34,101 nt of DNA from Candidatus Cloacimonadota bacterium (GTDB lineage Bacteria > Cloacimonadota > Cloacimonadia > Cloacimonadales > TCS61): positions 1-34,101 of the forward strand of contig JAIPIH010000019.1 of assembly GCA_021734835.1 (NCBI GenBank), written 5' to 3'. The position numbers were made by a program, and so were the translations under genes. Of the stretch, positions 7,040 to 15,954 are shown piece after piece. Numbering within the stretch: position 1 is the first letter of the stretch; each line of letters starts with the position of its first letter. Below the pieces are notes generated by a model that was not told where the DNA came from, did not search any database, and saw only the letters and a program-made list of their open reading frames with translations.

Positions 7040-9676
7040 ATGAAAAAATATTTCTTATTTATTATATTTCTCACAATCTGTAGTGTAATCTCAGCAAATG
7101 TGATAGACAGTTTGACTACAGCCTTGACCAAACCAAATGCTGATAAGAGCAAAATATATTACGAACTAGCTAAAGAGACCTTGAAATCATCACCCCAAAG
7201 AAGTGCAGAATATGCTAGATCAGCTTTGACTTTTGTTAAATCTACTAAAGATAAGATCAAGTTTAAAAACCAATTAGGTATTGCTTATGAGTACTCTGGG
7301 AATTACGACCAAGCTCTTAAAGAATATAATTCAGCATTGGAACTTGCAATTGAGCACTCTTATAATTTGGGAGAAGGGATATCATTATTAAATATCGCAA
7401 TAGTTAAATCACAACTTTCTGATTATGACACAGCGTTGGAATATTCTTTAAACGCCTTAAGCATCTTTAAAGAAGAAAACGATCTCCAATACCAAACAAG
7501 TGCTCTTAATTCAATAGGTAATGTTTATCTACAAACCGGTGATTCCAGCTTAGCTCTGGAATATTATCTAATAACTTTAGCAAATAAGCAAAAATTAAAA
7601 GATGAACCCGGAATATCCAGAATACAACATAATATTGGACTAGTTTATATCGAGATGGAAGAATGGGATAAAGCACAAGAATATCTTGATCAATCATTAC
7701 AAAGTATTACTAAACAGAACGATAAATATAGTTTAGCCCATTGTTACAACAATTTATCAAATATAGAAAAATCTCAAAAGAATTATCAGAAAGCTATGGA
7801 AAATAATCATAAAGCATTAGATCTCTTTACTGAGATCAACAATCAGGAAGGAGTTGCATATACAAGATATCTTTTGGGAGCAAATTTATTATTGATAAAA
7901 GAATATGACAGTGCATACAAGAATTTGCAGGAAAGCCTTACAATCGCAGAGCAAATAGGATTACCGGAACTTATAGCAGATAATTATCAATCATTTTCAG
8001 ATTATTATTCAGCATTAGGTGATCACAAAACTGCTTTTGATTATCTGAAAAACTATTATACTATTAAAGATTCCATTTTCTCAGAGAAAAAAAGGAGAAA
8101 GATCTCTAATTTACAATCCGGTCATGAGCGCACAAAACAGGAAGAGAAAATTAAAAGATTACAGGAAAAGAAGCATTATGACAGCAAAATTACAAAGATA
8201 TTATTGTTAGGAATTCTTTTTGGTTCGTTAGTTTTGATCTTTCTGATAATACTTTATAAAGAAAAAGTAAATGAGATCAGCCGCAGAATAGATACTGAAC
8301 AGAAGCTGCATGACAGCAAAGAAAAACTCAGGAACCTGACAGAAAATATTTCTACTGCGGTCTATACTTTTGATATTGAAGGTAAATATACATACGTAAA
8401 TCCTTACATGGCGAAGATGACTGGTTATTCAGTTGAGGAACTTGTTTCGATGGATTTCTTTAAAATGGTTCATCCCGATTTTAAGGAACTGGTCATGTCT
8501 AGAGGTTATAATCGCTTAAAAGGAGAGGATATCCCCAAGCAGTATCAGTTTAAAATAATTACCAAACAAGGTTCTGTCCGGTGGGTAGAAACAATCAATT
8601 CACGTACTATAATTAACGGACAAGTTTTTGTACTGGGAACTTCAAATGATATTACAGAAAGGATCGATACAGAACAAAGTATTCGTGAAAGTGAGAAAAA
8701 ATATAAATATCTGGTAGAGTCGATAAATGACGGAATGGTTATTTTTGATGAAAATGGTAACTTTACTTTCGCAAATATCGCTGCTAGAAATATCCTGGGC
8801 TTCGATGAGAACGAAATGGGATCAATGAATTGGGAAAAAATCGTATCAGCGGAGAACTTTCAAAAGATTCAGCTGGAAACGGATAGGAGTATCAAAGGCA
8901 AAAATTCCAAATATGAACTTGAAATCAGACACAAGAACGGTGAGAAGAGGTTGATCGCTGTGAATGCGAGTCCTTTATTTAATCAGGAAATTTTTGAAGG
9001 GACGATTGGTATATTTGTGAATGTTACAGATATCCGGCAAGCAGAAGAGCGCATAAAATCTCAGTTAAAAGAAAAAGAACTCATGCTTCAGGAAATTTAT
9101 CATCGAGTTAAAAATAATCTGCAGATCATAGCCAGCATGTTAAAATTACAGGCTTCTTATCTTAATGATGATTATGCGGTTGAAGTGTTAAAAAACTGTC
9201 AGTACAGAGTTAAGTCTATGTCACTTGTCCATGAAAAGTTGTATAGTTCCGACGACCTCTCCAACATTTCATTTAAAGATTATACAAAAACTTTGATCCA
9301 GAACTTGTTTGCCTCTTTGAATATTCGCGGTAACAGGATAAAATATGAACTGGATATGATTGAAGTATATCTGGATATCTCCTTGGCAATACCCTGTGGA
9401 TTAGTGATAAATGAATTGATCACAAATGCTTTGAAATATGGTTTCCCTGATGATAAAAAGGGAATTATCAAAGTCAGTATGAAAAAAGTTGAAGATGATA
9501 AATTAGAATTAACAGTCTGGAATAATGGTGTTGATCTACCGGAAAACTTCGAAATACGAGGAGAAACTTCTTTCGGTTTAAAGCTGGTGGATATATTGAA
9601 ACTGCAATTAGGTGCTGAATTAAAAATTGATAGAAAGGATGGTGTTTCATTCATTTTTACTTTCAAAGAAAGCTGA
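7040..9676 (+). CDS. TPR-PAS-PAS sensor histidine kinase (HisKA_2 class)
   Basis: An 878-residue sensor kinase. A signal peptide (MKKYFLFIIFLTICSVISA) is followed by about seven tetratricopeptide repeats (roughly residues 45-350, e.g. GNYDQALKEYNSALELA), which should lie outside the cytoplasmic membrane. Then come a basic linker, one membrane segment (ITKILLLGILFGSLVLIFLI) and two PAS domains (AVYTFDIEGKYTYVNPYMAK and GMVIFDENGNFTFANIAA). The HisKA_2 motif [11 protein letters not shown] has its phospho-acceptor His at 688. The HATPase domain has its N-box at NELITNALKYGFP (Asn 791) and G-box at TSFGLKLVDIL. No response regulator is adjacent, so its partner is elsewhere. The next gene is a shorter paralogue without PAS. 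Confidence 0.92.
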   Translation: MKKYFLFIIFLTICSVISANVIDSLTTALTKPNADKSKIYYELAKETLKSSPQRSAEYARSALTFVKSTKDKIKFKNQLGIAYEYSGNYDQALKEYNSALELAIEHSYNLGEGISLLNIAIVKSQLSDYDTALEYSLNALSIFKEENDLQYQTSALNSIGNVYLQTGDSSLALEYYLITLANKQKLKDEPGISRIQHNIGLVYIEMEEWDKAQEYLDQSLQSITKQNDKYSLAHCYNNLSNIEKSQKNYQKAMENNHKALDLFTEINNQEGVAYTRYLLGANLLLIKEYDSAYKNLQESLTIAEQIGLPELIADNYQSFSDYYSALGDHKTAFDYLKNYYTIKDSIFSEKKRRKISNLQSGHERTKQEEKIKRLQEKKHYDSKITKILLLGILFGSLVLIFLIILYKEKVNEISRRIDTEQKLHDSKEKLRNLTENISTAVYTFDIEGKYTYVNPYMAKMTGYSVEELVSMDFFKMVHPDFKELVMSRGYNRLKGEDIPKQYQFKIITKQGSVRWVETINSRTIINGQVFVLGTSNDITERIDTEQSIRESEKKYKYLVESINDGMVIFDENGNFTFANIAARNILGFDENEMGSMNWEKIVSAENFQKIQLETDRSIKGKNSKYELEIRHKNGEKRLIAVNASPLFNQEIFEGTIGIFVNVTDIRQAEERIKSQLKEKELMLQEIYHRVKNNLQIIASMLKLQASYLNDDYAVEVLKNCQYRVKSMSLVHEKLYSSDDLSNISFKDYTKTLIQNLFASLNIRGNRIKYELDMIEVYLDISLAIPCGLVINELITNALKYGFPDDKKGIIKVSMKKVEDDKLELTVWNNGVDLPENFEIRGETSFGLKLVDILKLQLGAELKIDRKDGVSFIFTFKES

Positions 9677-9696
9677 TAAAATTAAGGGAGGGGAAA

Positions 9697-11832
9697 TTGT
9701 TCAATAAGAAATTGGTTTTAGTTATCTTACTGCTTCTCTCCTTATCATATCTTACTTCAATATCCAAAATAGACAGTCTGGAAACTTTGCTGATCAATAG
9801 TCGCGGAAAACAACGTATTAACTTACTCAATCAACTTTCTTCAATTTACAGGAACAAAGATAATAAGATCGGTTTTGATTATGCCAAACTTGCTTTAACA
9901 CTGGCGGAACAGGAAAAATATAAAGCCGGTGAAGCTCATGCTTATAATAATTTGGGTCATTTTTACATGAAAAGCTATAATTATGAATCTGCTCAACAAA
10001 ATTTTCAAAACGCTTTAGATATGTTTGATAAATTGAAAATGGAGTATTATATCGGTAATGCTACTGAAAATATTGGTCATGTATATTGGTATAAGGGTGA
10101 TTTCTCAAATTGCTTAGAGCATTACAAACGCACCTTGGAAATTTATTTGCACCTTAAAGATGAGATGCGGCAAGCAAAAGCTTCTAACAACTTAGGACAG
10201 GTTTATTACAGGCTGGGCTTTTATGATGAATCATTAAAGTACTTTTTACAGGCTATGCGTCTGAAAGAGAAATTGCATAATCCAACTTTACATCACACTC
10301 TAAACAATCTCGGCATCGTTTATTTAAAACTATCCGATTACGACAATGCATTGGATATGTATAAAAGAACCTTACAAATTAGACAAGAACGTAATATAGA
10401 TACAGCCTCGACTCTTAGTAATATCGGAACAGTTTATTTAACTTTACAGGATTATGATAAAGCAATGCATTATTTTTCTGAAGCATTAATCCTCAACCGT
10501 AAACAACAGAATAAAAAGAGTATCTCTGTATGTTTGAATAATATTGCTATTGTTATGGAAGAAACAGGGAATATTGAGCAAGCACTCGAAAATTATAAAG
10601 AAGCACTTGCTATTAAAAGAAATATTTCTGACACTTATGGATATTCAAATACTGCAAAAAACATTGGTAGTTTATTTTTAATTAAAAATGATATGGAACA
10701 GGCGGATAAATATTTGCGAGAGAGTTTAATGATAGCTCAGGAAAATGAGGCTCGTGATATCATTAAAGAAAATTATCTGCTGATTTCAAAATTTTATGCT
10801 AAACAGAATGATTTTGCCAACGCCTATAAGTATCTGAACTTTTATTCAGATATCAAGGATTCACTATTTAATAAAGAGATTAACGACAAGATAAATCAGC
10901 ATAGAACAAGTTTTGAGATGGAAAAAACACTTAACGATAAAGAATTGCTTCTGAAAGATAATCAAATCTTTAAATTGCAGCTGCAGAAAAATAAATCATC
11001 AAGAGTCATACTATTTCTTATGCTGTTTATTCTGATAATGATCGCTGTTTCTCTTTATTATTATTACAGCAAAGTTAATAAATTAAATACAATACTTTCG
11101 GGTACGAATGAAACTCTTGAATCGAAAGTTAAACAGCGGACCAGCGAATTGAAAGATGCAAATGAGAACTTAAGAGAAGAGGTTAATGAAAGAAAAAAAA
11201 CCGGTGAACATTTAAAAGCTTCTTTAAAAGAGAAGGAAGTTATGCTGAATGAAATTCACCACAGAGTTAAAAACAATCTGCAGGTAATAAACAGTATTTT
11301 GAATATCCAATCACGCTCATCTTTATCGACTGACTCGATCAATATTTTAACAAATACCAGTAATTGGCTGTATTCTATGTCTTTGGTGCAGGAACAGGTT
11401 TATACTTCAGATAATCTTGAACTTGTAGATTTCAATTTATATGTCAGATCACTAACAGAAAATATATTCAATTCAATGCAGGTATCTCATGCCAAAATTA
11501 AAACTGTATTTAATATTCAAGACATTAAACTTAACGTTAATCTGGCTATACCCTGCGGCTTACTCATCAATGAAATTATTATTAATGCTATCAAACATAG
11601 TTTCAAGAAAGGGGGGGGGGGAAAGATCATTATAAACATGAACCAAGAGAACTCTTTTATTTATCTGGAAGTATGTAATGACGGCGAATCAATACCAGAA
11701 AAAATAAATTATCTGGAACCAAATACAGCCGGACTTGAGATCATCAGGATCTTGGCTTTGCAGCTCTCGGCAAAAATGGAAATTATTAATCATAACGGTG
11801 TAACATACAAATTAAAATTTAAAAATAAGTGA
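9697..11832 (+). CDS. TPR sensor histidine kinase (HisKA_2 class), lacks PAS, carries a G11 run
   Basis: A 711-residue paralogue of the preceding kinase. It starts at TTG 9697 behind a strong GGGAGGGG and is 20 bases from the upstream gene. It has a signal peptide ([14 protein letters not shown]), TPR repeats to about residue 370 ([15 protein letters not shown] and similar), one membrane segment ([21 protein letters not shown]) and a coiled linker ([19 protein letters not shown]). The kinase motif [11 protein letters not shown] has its acceptor His at 522; the N-box is [12 protein letters not shown]. The PAS domains of its neighbour are missing. Right after the N-box, 11611-11621 is a run of eleven G encoding Gly 639-642. 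Gain or loss of one G would end the protein early, so the kinase could be phase-variable. Confidence 0.9.
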   Translation: MFNKKLVLVILLLLSLSYLTSISKIDSLETLLINSRGKQRINLLNQLSSIYRNKDNKIGFDYAKLALTLAEQEKYKAGEAHAYNNLGHFYMKSYNYESAQQNFQNALDMFDKLKMEYYIGNATENIGHVYWYKGDFSNCLEHYKRTLEIYLHLKDEMRQAKASNNLGQVYYRLGFYDESLKYFLQAMRLKEKLHNPTLHHTLNNLGIVYLKLSDYDNALDMYKRTLQIRQERNIDTASTLSNIGTVYLTLQDYDKAMHYFSEALILNRKQQNKKSISVCLNNIAIVMEETGNIEQALENYKEALAIKRNISDTYGYSNTAKNIGSLFLIKNDMEQADKYLRESLMIAQENEARDIIKENYLLISKFYAKQNDFANAYKYLNFYSDIKDSLFNKEINDKINQHRTSFEMEKTLNDKELLLKDNQIFKLQLQKNKSSRVILFLMLFILIMIAVSLYYYYSKVNKLNTILSGTNETLESKVKQRTSELKDANENLREEVNERKKTGEHLKASLKEKEVMLNEIHHRVKNNLQVINSILNIQSRSSLSTDSINILTNTSNWLYSMSLVQEQVYTSDNLELVDFNLYVRSLTENIFNSMQVSHAKIKTVFNIQDIKLNVNLAIPCGLLINEIIINAIKHSFKKGGGGKIIINMNQENSFIYLEVCNDGESIPEKINYLEPNTAGLEIIRILALQLSAKMEIINHNGVTYKLKFKNK

Positions 11833-11839
11833 GGCAGGA

Positions 11840-12379
11840 ATGAAAACAAAAAGCAAGATCATGGATGTGAAAGCCATTGAAAGATCAATGCGGAGAATAG
11901 CTCTGGAGATAGTTGAACATAACAAATCTATGAAAAATGTTTTTCTGGTCGGGATAAGAAGCAGAGGTGTTCCTATGGCAGAAAGATTAGCTGATTATTT
12001 GAAGGAAATTGAAGGCATTGAAGTTCGTACAGGTATTCTGGATATTTCTCTGTACAGGGATGACCTTTCTAAAGTCGCTGAAAATCCCGTACATAAAGGC
12101 TCTGACATTGAGTTCAATGTGGAAAATGCCAAGATCATCCTGATCGATGATGTCCTTTATACCGGCAGAACTGTACGCGCTGCTATTGATGCTATTATAG
12201 ACTTAGGACGTCCCAAGGAGATCCAACTTTGCGTGTTAATTGATAGAGGTCACAAAGAACTTCCTATCCATGCCGATTATATCGGCCGATCTGTGCCAAC
12301 TTCCAGTGAGGAGATCATTAAAGTATCTTTCCTGGAAACAGATAAAGAAGAGAACGTAAAGATCGTTACAGTAAATTAA
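11840..12379 (+). CDS. pyrR: PyrR-type bifunctional pyrimidine regulator / uracil phosphoribosyltransferase
   Basis: PyrR converts uracil and PRPP to UMP and, in many bacteria, binds pyr mRNA leaders to control attenuation. The 179 residues match the family closely: [14 protein letters not shown], the DISLYRDDL motif, the PRPP-binding loop [18 protein letters not shown], and [23 protein letters not shown] near the end. The start ATG follows GAGGCAGGA, eight bases after the kinase gene ends, so it is probably in the same transcript. No pyrimidine synthesis genes lie in the window. Whether it keeps the RNA-binding role here cannot be judged; the phosphoribosyltransferase motif is intact. Confidence 0.94.
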   Translation: MKTKSKIMDVKAIERSMRRIALEIVEHNKSMKNVFLVGIRSRGVPMAERLADYLKEIEGIEVRTGILDISLYRDDLSKVAENPVHKGSDIEFNVENAKIILIDDVLYTGRTVRAAIDAIIDLGRPKEIQLCVLIDRGHKELPIHADYIGRSVPTSSEEIIKVSFLETDKEENVKIVTVN

Positions 12380-12400
12380 CAAGCCCGGGAAGCCGTTTTC

Positions 12401-12427
12401 ATAGCACTCTCATAAAGGGAGTGCTAA
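12401..12427. promoter_or_regulatory. CIRCE operator (HrcA binding site) upstream of htpG
   Basis: The CIRCE consensus is TTAGCACTC, nine bases, GAGTGCTAA. Here the left half is ATAGCACTC (12401-12409), the spacer is exactly nine bases, and the right half GAGTGCTAA (12419-12427) is perfect: 17 of 18 positions match. It sits just before a TTGACA box and 71 bp before the htpG start, so HrcA control of HtpG is likely. The same hairpin may also serve as a weak terminator for pyrR, since AATTTTATTT follows it. Confidence 0.7.
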
Positions 12428-12433
12428 TTTTAT

Positions 12434-12466
12434 TTGACAAATTAGAGTTAGAAATTAAATTATCCT
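12434..12466 (+). promoter_or_regulatory. Candidate htpG promoter
   Basis: TTGACA at 12434-12439 is followed after 21 nt by TATCCT at 12461-12466. With the more usual 16-nt spacer, TAAATT (12456-12461) could be the -10 box instead. It lies directly downstream of the CIRCE element. Confidence 0.4.
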
Positions 12467-12497
12467 CAGAATTAAATTAAGATCAAAGGAGAGGACA

Positions 12498-14489
12498 ATG
12501 GTAAAACCGAATACAGGGAAATTATCAATTCATACTGAGAATATTTTTCCAATCATCAAAAAATGGCTCTACTCGGAGCACGATATCTTTTTAAGAGAAT
12601 TAATTTCAAATGCAGTAGATGCAATGAACAAGCACAAAGCAATAAACCCAGAGGTCAAGGATGATCTCAAAGTTAAAATAAAGATCGATAAAAAGAAAAA
12701 GAGTATTCAGATCAGCGATAATGGCATTGGCATGAACGCTACTGAGATCAAGAAATACATCAACCAGATCGCCTTTTCAGGAGCAGAGGATTTTGTTTCA
12801 AAATTTAAGGATAAGCAGTCCTCAATAATCGGACATTTTGGACTGGGATTTTATTCCAGTTTCATGGTAGCAAAAAAAGTTACGATCGATACTTTATCCT
12901 ACAAAAAAGGCTCTACAGCTGCATATTGGGAATGTGAGGGCAATACTGAATACAAAGCAGCTACCGGTCAAAGAACCAAGGTAGGAACTACTGTCACAGT
13001 ATTTTTAAATAAAGATAATGAGCAGTATTTAGAAGATGATAAAGTGAAAGAATTAATAGAAAAATACAGTAATTTCATGCCTTTCCCAATTTTTCTGAAT
13101 AAGGAAAAAGAACCGATCAATCAGACAGAAGCTTTATGGCTGCGAAAGCCGAAAGACGTGAAAGATGAAGAATACAAAGAGTTTTATAAAAATCTCTTCC
13201 ATGATTATAATGAACCCCTTTTCTGGATACATTTGAATGTTGATTTTCCTTTTAATTTAAAAGGGATATTATACTTTCCAAAGATCAAAAATCAGATCGA
13301 GATGAATACAGGAAAAGTTAAGCTCTTCTGTAATAATGTATTTGTAGCAGATGATCTGAAAGGTATAATTCCAGAGTTTTTATTGTTACTGAAAGGTGGA
13401 ATTGATATTCCCGATATACCATTGAATGTATCACGAAGTTTTCTACAGCAGGATCAGCAGGTTCAGAAGATATCCAAATTCATAATCAAAAAAGTTTCTG
13501 ACAGTCTGAAAGAGATCTTCAAAGAAGATAGAAAGAAGTATGAAGGCTTTTGGGAAGACATTAACCAGTTCATCAAATATGGTGTTCTTACAGAAGAAAA
13601 ATTTTCCAAAGCTATTAAGGATCAACTTATCTTTAAAACCACTGATGATGATTATGTAACTATCGAGGAATACCGCACCAGAAATAAATCTGAGGAAAAA
13701 CCTCAGAAAATATATTATGCCCAAAGTGAAGATACTCAAGTGTCATATTTGAGGATGATGAAAGAGCAGAGGATAAGTGTGATCTATTCAAATTCAGTTC
13801 TGGATAATCATATTTTCCAGCATCTGGAAATGAAAAATAATGAAATCACTTTTGTTAGAATTGATTCCGAGATCAATGAAAATTTAGTTGAGAAGAAATC
13901 AAAAACCACTTCCAAAGATTCAGATAAAATTGAAATGATATTTAACAAAGCACTTAATGATAAAATTGAAGCAAGCTTCAGTAAGGATGATTACGGTAAA
14001 TTCCTCAAAAAATATCCGGCTGCTGCTAAAGCTTTAACTCCTTTCATCACAACTCAGGATGATATGACAAAGATAAGCCCTTATGATATTACTCCTGAAG
14101 TTAAACAAGAGCTTGGCAATGAAGCCTTTAATGAGATAATACAAAAAGCCTTCATCGAGATCAAGACGGAAACTAAAAACTTAAAGTCAAAAGAAATTCC
14201 CGCTATGATCGTGTTCAACGAATTTATGCGGAGATTCCAGGAAATGAATATGTTGAATCAGCCTAATAACGAGATGGACATGCTCAAAAATCACACTTTG
14301 ATCGTTAATCCTCAAAATGAAACTATCCAAAAAATCGTTAAAATGGAGGAGAAGGGTAATGATGAGCAGGTTAAACTTCTAACCAAATATATTCACGATC
14401 TGGCAATGCTGGAACAAAAAAGATTTACCGGCAAAGAACTGCATTCCTTTATCGAAAATGCTAACAAGGTAATGAAATTGATCAAGTAA
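12498..14489 (+). CDS. htpG: Chaperone HtpG (bacterial HSP90)
   Basis: An ATP-dependent cytosolic dimeric chaperone. At 663 residues it is slightly longer than E. coli HtpG. The GHKL ATPase domain is clear: FLRELISNAVDAMNK (with the catalytic Glu), SDNGIGM, and the lid/glycine motif GHFGLGFYSSFMVAKK. The middle domain includes PLNVSRSFLQQD, with the conserved Arg that contacts the ATP phosphate. The C-terminal dimerisation region contains MRRFQEMNML. The start ATG has AAAGGAGAGG just upstream. It is a single-gene unit: its own promoter and CIRCE site lie upstream and a strong terminator follows at 14507-14540. Confidence 0.97.
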   Translation: MVKPNTGKLSIHTENIFPIIKKWLYSEHDIFLRELISNAVDAMNKHKAINPEVKDDLKVKIKIDKKKKSIQISDNGIGMNATEIKKYINQIAFSGAEDFVSKFKDKQSSIIGHFGLGFYSSFMVAKKVTIDTLSYKKGSTAAYWECEGNTEYKAATGQRTKVGTTVTVFLNKDNEQYLEDDKVKELIEKYSNFMPFPIFLNKEKEPINQTEALWLRKPKDVKDEEYKEFYKNLFHDYNEPLFWIHLNVDFPFNLKGILYFPKIKNQIEMNTGKVKLFCNNVFVADDLKGIIPEFLLLLKGGIDIPDIPLNVSRSFLQQDQQVQKISKFIIKKVSDSLKEIFKEDRKKYEGFWEDINQFIKYGVLTEEKFSKAIKDQLIFKTTDDDYVTIEEYRTRNKSEEKPQKIYYAQSEDTQVSYLRMMKEQRISVIYSNSVLDNHIFQHLEMKNNEITFVRIDSEINENLVEKKSKTTSKDSDKIEMIFNKALNDKIEASFSKDDYGKFLKKYPAAAKALTPFITTQDDMTKISPYDITPEVKQELGNEAFNEIIQKAFIEIKTETKNLKSKEIPAMIVFNEFMRRFQEMNMLNQPNNEMDMLKNHTLIVNPQNETIQKIVKMEEKGNDEQVKLLTKYIHDLAMLEQKRFTGKELHSFIENANKVMKLIK

Positions 14490-14506
14490 GTTTGTTATAA
14501 TGTTTT

Positions 14507-14540
14507 AAAGATCCTCCTTTAAATGCTGGAGGATCTTTTT
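14507..14540 (+). terminator. Intrinsic terminator of htpG
   Basis: An 11-bp perfect stem, AAAGATCCTCC (14507-14517) with GGAGGATCTTT (14528-14538), encloses a 10-nt loop and runs into a T tract. It also lies at the 3' end of the convergent methyltransferase gene. Confidence 0.9.
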
Positions 14541-15007
14541 TATTTCCTTTTTTCTAATTTGAGCAGAGTTTTCTTAATTTTTAAACCACCGGCGTAACCA
14601 CCAAGATCACCGTTCTTGCGGATCACTCTGTGACAGGGAATAATTATTGGTATGGGGTTTTTACCGTTGGCATTTCCAACTGCTCTGGATCGTTTATTAT
14701 TCCCGGTTCGTTCTGCCAGCATCTGATATGATATTGTCGCTCCATATTCTATTTTCTCAAGTTCACACCAAACATTTCTTTGAAACATAGTTCCGGCCGG
14801 TGCAAGAGGAATTTCAAACTTTTGCCGTTTACCTTGAAAATATTGACTAAGTTGCTTTTCTGTTTCAGTTAATATTGGTAAATCCGAATCAGCTTTAATA
14901 TCACATCTTCCGAATCTGATTTCAAGCAGATGGTTGCCATCAGATACGAGGCACAAGTCCCCAAACGGGGCCCGCATATTCCGAAAAAATAATTTTTGGT
15001 TTATCAA
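14540..15007 (-). CDS. ogt: Methylated-DNA--protein-cysteine S-methyltransferase (Ogt/MGMT)
   Basis: This suicide enzyme removes alkyl groups from O6-alkylguanine onto its own cysteine. The active-site motif IIIPCHRVIRKNG is present, preceded by the DNA-recognition helix (SRAVGNANGKNP) and followed by GGYAGGLKIKKTLL. The frame is open up to a TTG at 15064, only a few bases from the tRNA-Gly 3' end and with no ribosome binding site. I chose TTG 15007, which has GGAG at 15017-15014 with a 6-nt spacer and gives about 155 residues, with an N-terminus like that of E. coli Ogt. ATG 14980 is a third option but lacks a binding site. It is probably co-transcribed with the tRNA just upstream. Confidence 0.9.
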   Translation of the reverse strand: MINQKLFFRNMRAPFGDLCLVSDGNHLLEIRFGRCDIKADSDLPILTETEKQLSQYFQGKRQKFEIPLAPAGTMFQRNVWCELEKIEYGATISYQMLAERTGNNKRSRAVGNANGKNPIPIIIPCHRVIRKNGDLGGYAGGLKIKKTLLKLEKRK

Positions 15008-15067
15008 TATATACTCCAATAAGTTAGCTGCTGTTTTGCTCTGATCAAGCACGGCAGTCGGCAAAAT

Positions 15068-15143
15068 TGGAGCGGATTACGGGTCTCGAACCCGCGACCT
15101 TCAGCTTGGGAAGCTGATGCTCTACCAACTGAGCTAAATCCGC
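15068..15143 (-). tRNA. tRNA-Gly (anticodon CCC)
   Basis: The minus strand folds as a full cloverleaf. The acceptor stem is GCGGATT with AATCCGC, discriminator T, and an encoded CCA at 15070-15068. The anticodon stem TCAGC/GCTGA encloses the loop TTCCCAA, giving anticodon CCC, which reads GGG glycine codons. The T-arm contains GGTTCGA. Length is 76 nt. Confidence 0.96.
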
Positions 15144-15176
15144 TCTGGTAGATATTAATTTTGATTAATAATTGCG

Positions 15177-15208
15177 ACTATAGGTAAAAAATATTATTAA
15201 ACAGGCAA
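15177..15208 (-). promoter_or_regulatory. Candidate promoter of tRNA-Gly
   Basis: On the minus strand TTGCCT (15208-15203) is followed after 20 nt by TATAGT (15182-15177), about 34 nt before the mature tRNA 5' end. The remaining bases between this and the upstream gene are plain AT-rich spacer. Confidence 0.4.
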
Positions 15209-15219
15209 GTTTTTTATTT

Positions 15220-15951
15220 TTAAAATGTGTGAAGTATCAGATCATAGACGTTTTTTAATATTCCGTTCAATTCGATTTGCTTTGGCTTATTTAATTTATT
15301 ACCGTCCATCCAGGTTTTCTTTAACTCTATAGGAACACAACAGCCGTTCTCAGGAAACTCACGGTGTATCCAGCGGGGAAAATTACCACCGGGAAATTTT
15401 ACATCCACTCCAACTTTCAAGTTCTTGTTATTATAACGGTGTTTTGATAATTCTTTTTTTATTAATAACATATACGGCTTGAACTTTTCGGGCATATTGC
15501 TGGAGCCGAGAACAATATCCGGCATCCGTTCACCCTTACGTTCATTGAATGAGTGAATATCAAAGACAATAAATTTTCCGAATCTGCTTTTCAACTCAGT
15601 TAAATGTTTTTTCAGTTCAGAATAGAACTTTGCATACTGCCGCTGGGAATTTTCTATCATTGTTTTATCGGGAATTTTATTTCTCGTCTGCAATCCCCAG
15701 CAGTCTTCCGGAATAAGATAAACACATTTCTCAATTTTACGATTAAGATCAACCTGGAAACGGCTTACGTTTACGGTAATTCTGTTATTACAGACAGAAG
15801 TAAATAATTCTGTAAAAGGATCTTCTTCCAACAATCTTTGATCTTCAGAAATGGCAATTGTTTTATTAAACTCTGCAGACAGGTTATGCCCATTATGAAT
15901 GGCAGTACAAACTACAGGAGTATCATAAGAGAAATTGAACCTTGCGAACAT
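15220..15951 (-). CDS. N-formylglutamate amidohydrolase-family protein
   Basis: A 243-residue member of the N-formylglutamate amidohydrolase (FGase) family, zinc-dependent amidases that release formate from N-formylglutamate in histidine breakdown, though many homologues have other substrates. Family motifs are visible in order: CTAIHNGHNLSAEF, an acidic EEDPFTELF, VSRFQVDLNR, and FIVFDIHSFNERKG, with likely metal-binding His residues in the first and last. The C-terminal part holds VGVDVKFPGGNFPRW. The start ATG lies 3 bp after the stop of the M16 peptidase gene, so the two form an operon. No other histidine-degradation gene is nearby, so the substrate is uncertain. Confidence 0.85.
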   Translation of the reverse strand: MFARFNFSYDTPVVCTAIHNGHNLSAEFNKTIAISEDQRLLEEDPFTELFTSVCNNRITVNVSRFQVDLNRKIEKCVYLIPEDCWGLQTRNKIPDKTMIENSQRQYAKFYSELKKHLTELKSRFGKFIVFDIHSFNERKGERMPDIVLGSSNMPEKFKPYMLLIKKELSKHRYNNKNLKVGVDVKFPGGNFPRWIHREFPENGCCVPIELKKTWMDGNKLNKPKQIELNGILKNVYDLILHTF

Positions 15952-15954
15952 TTC

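Noticed and set aside
11611-11621. G-run as a frameshift making the kinase a pseudogene
   Set aside because: With eleven G the frame is intact, aligns without gaps to the neighbour kinase and continues to a normal C-terminus.
12401-12430. Plain intrinsic terminator of pyrR only
   Set aside because: The arms match CIRCE at 17 of 18 positions with exact spacing, and the T-run is interrupted; a secondary terminator role remains possible.
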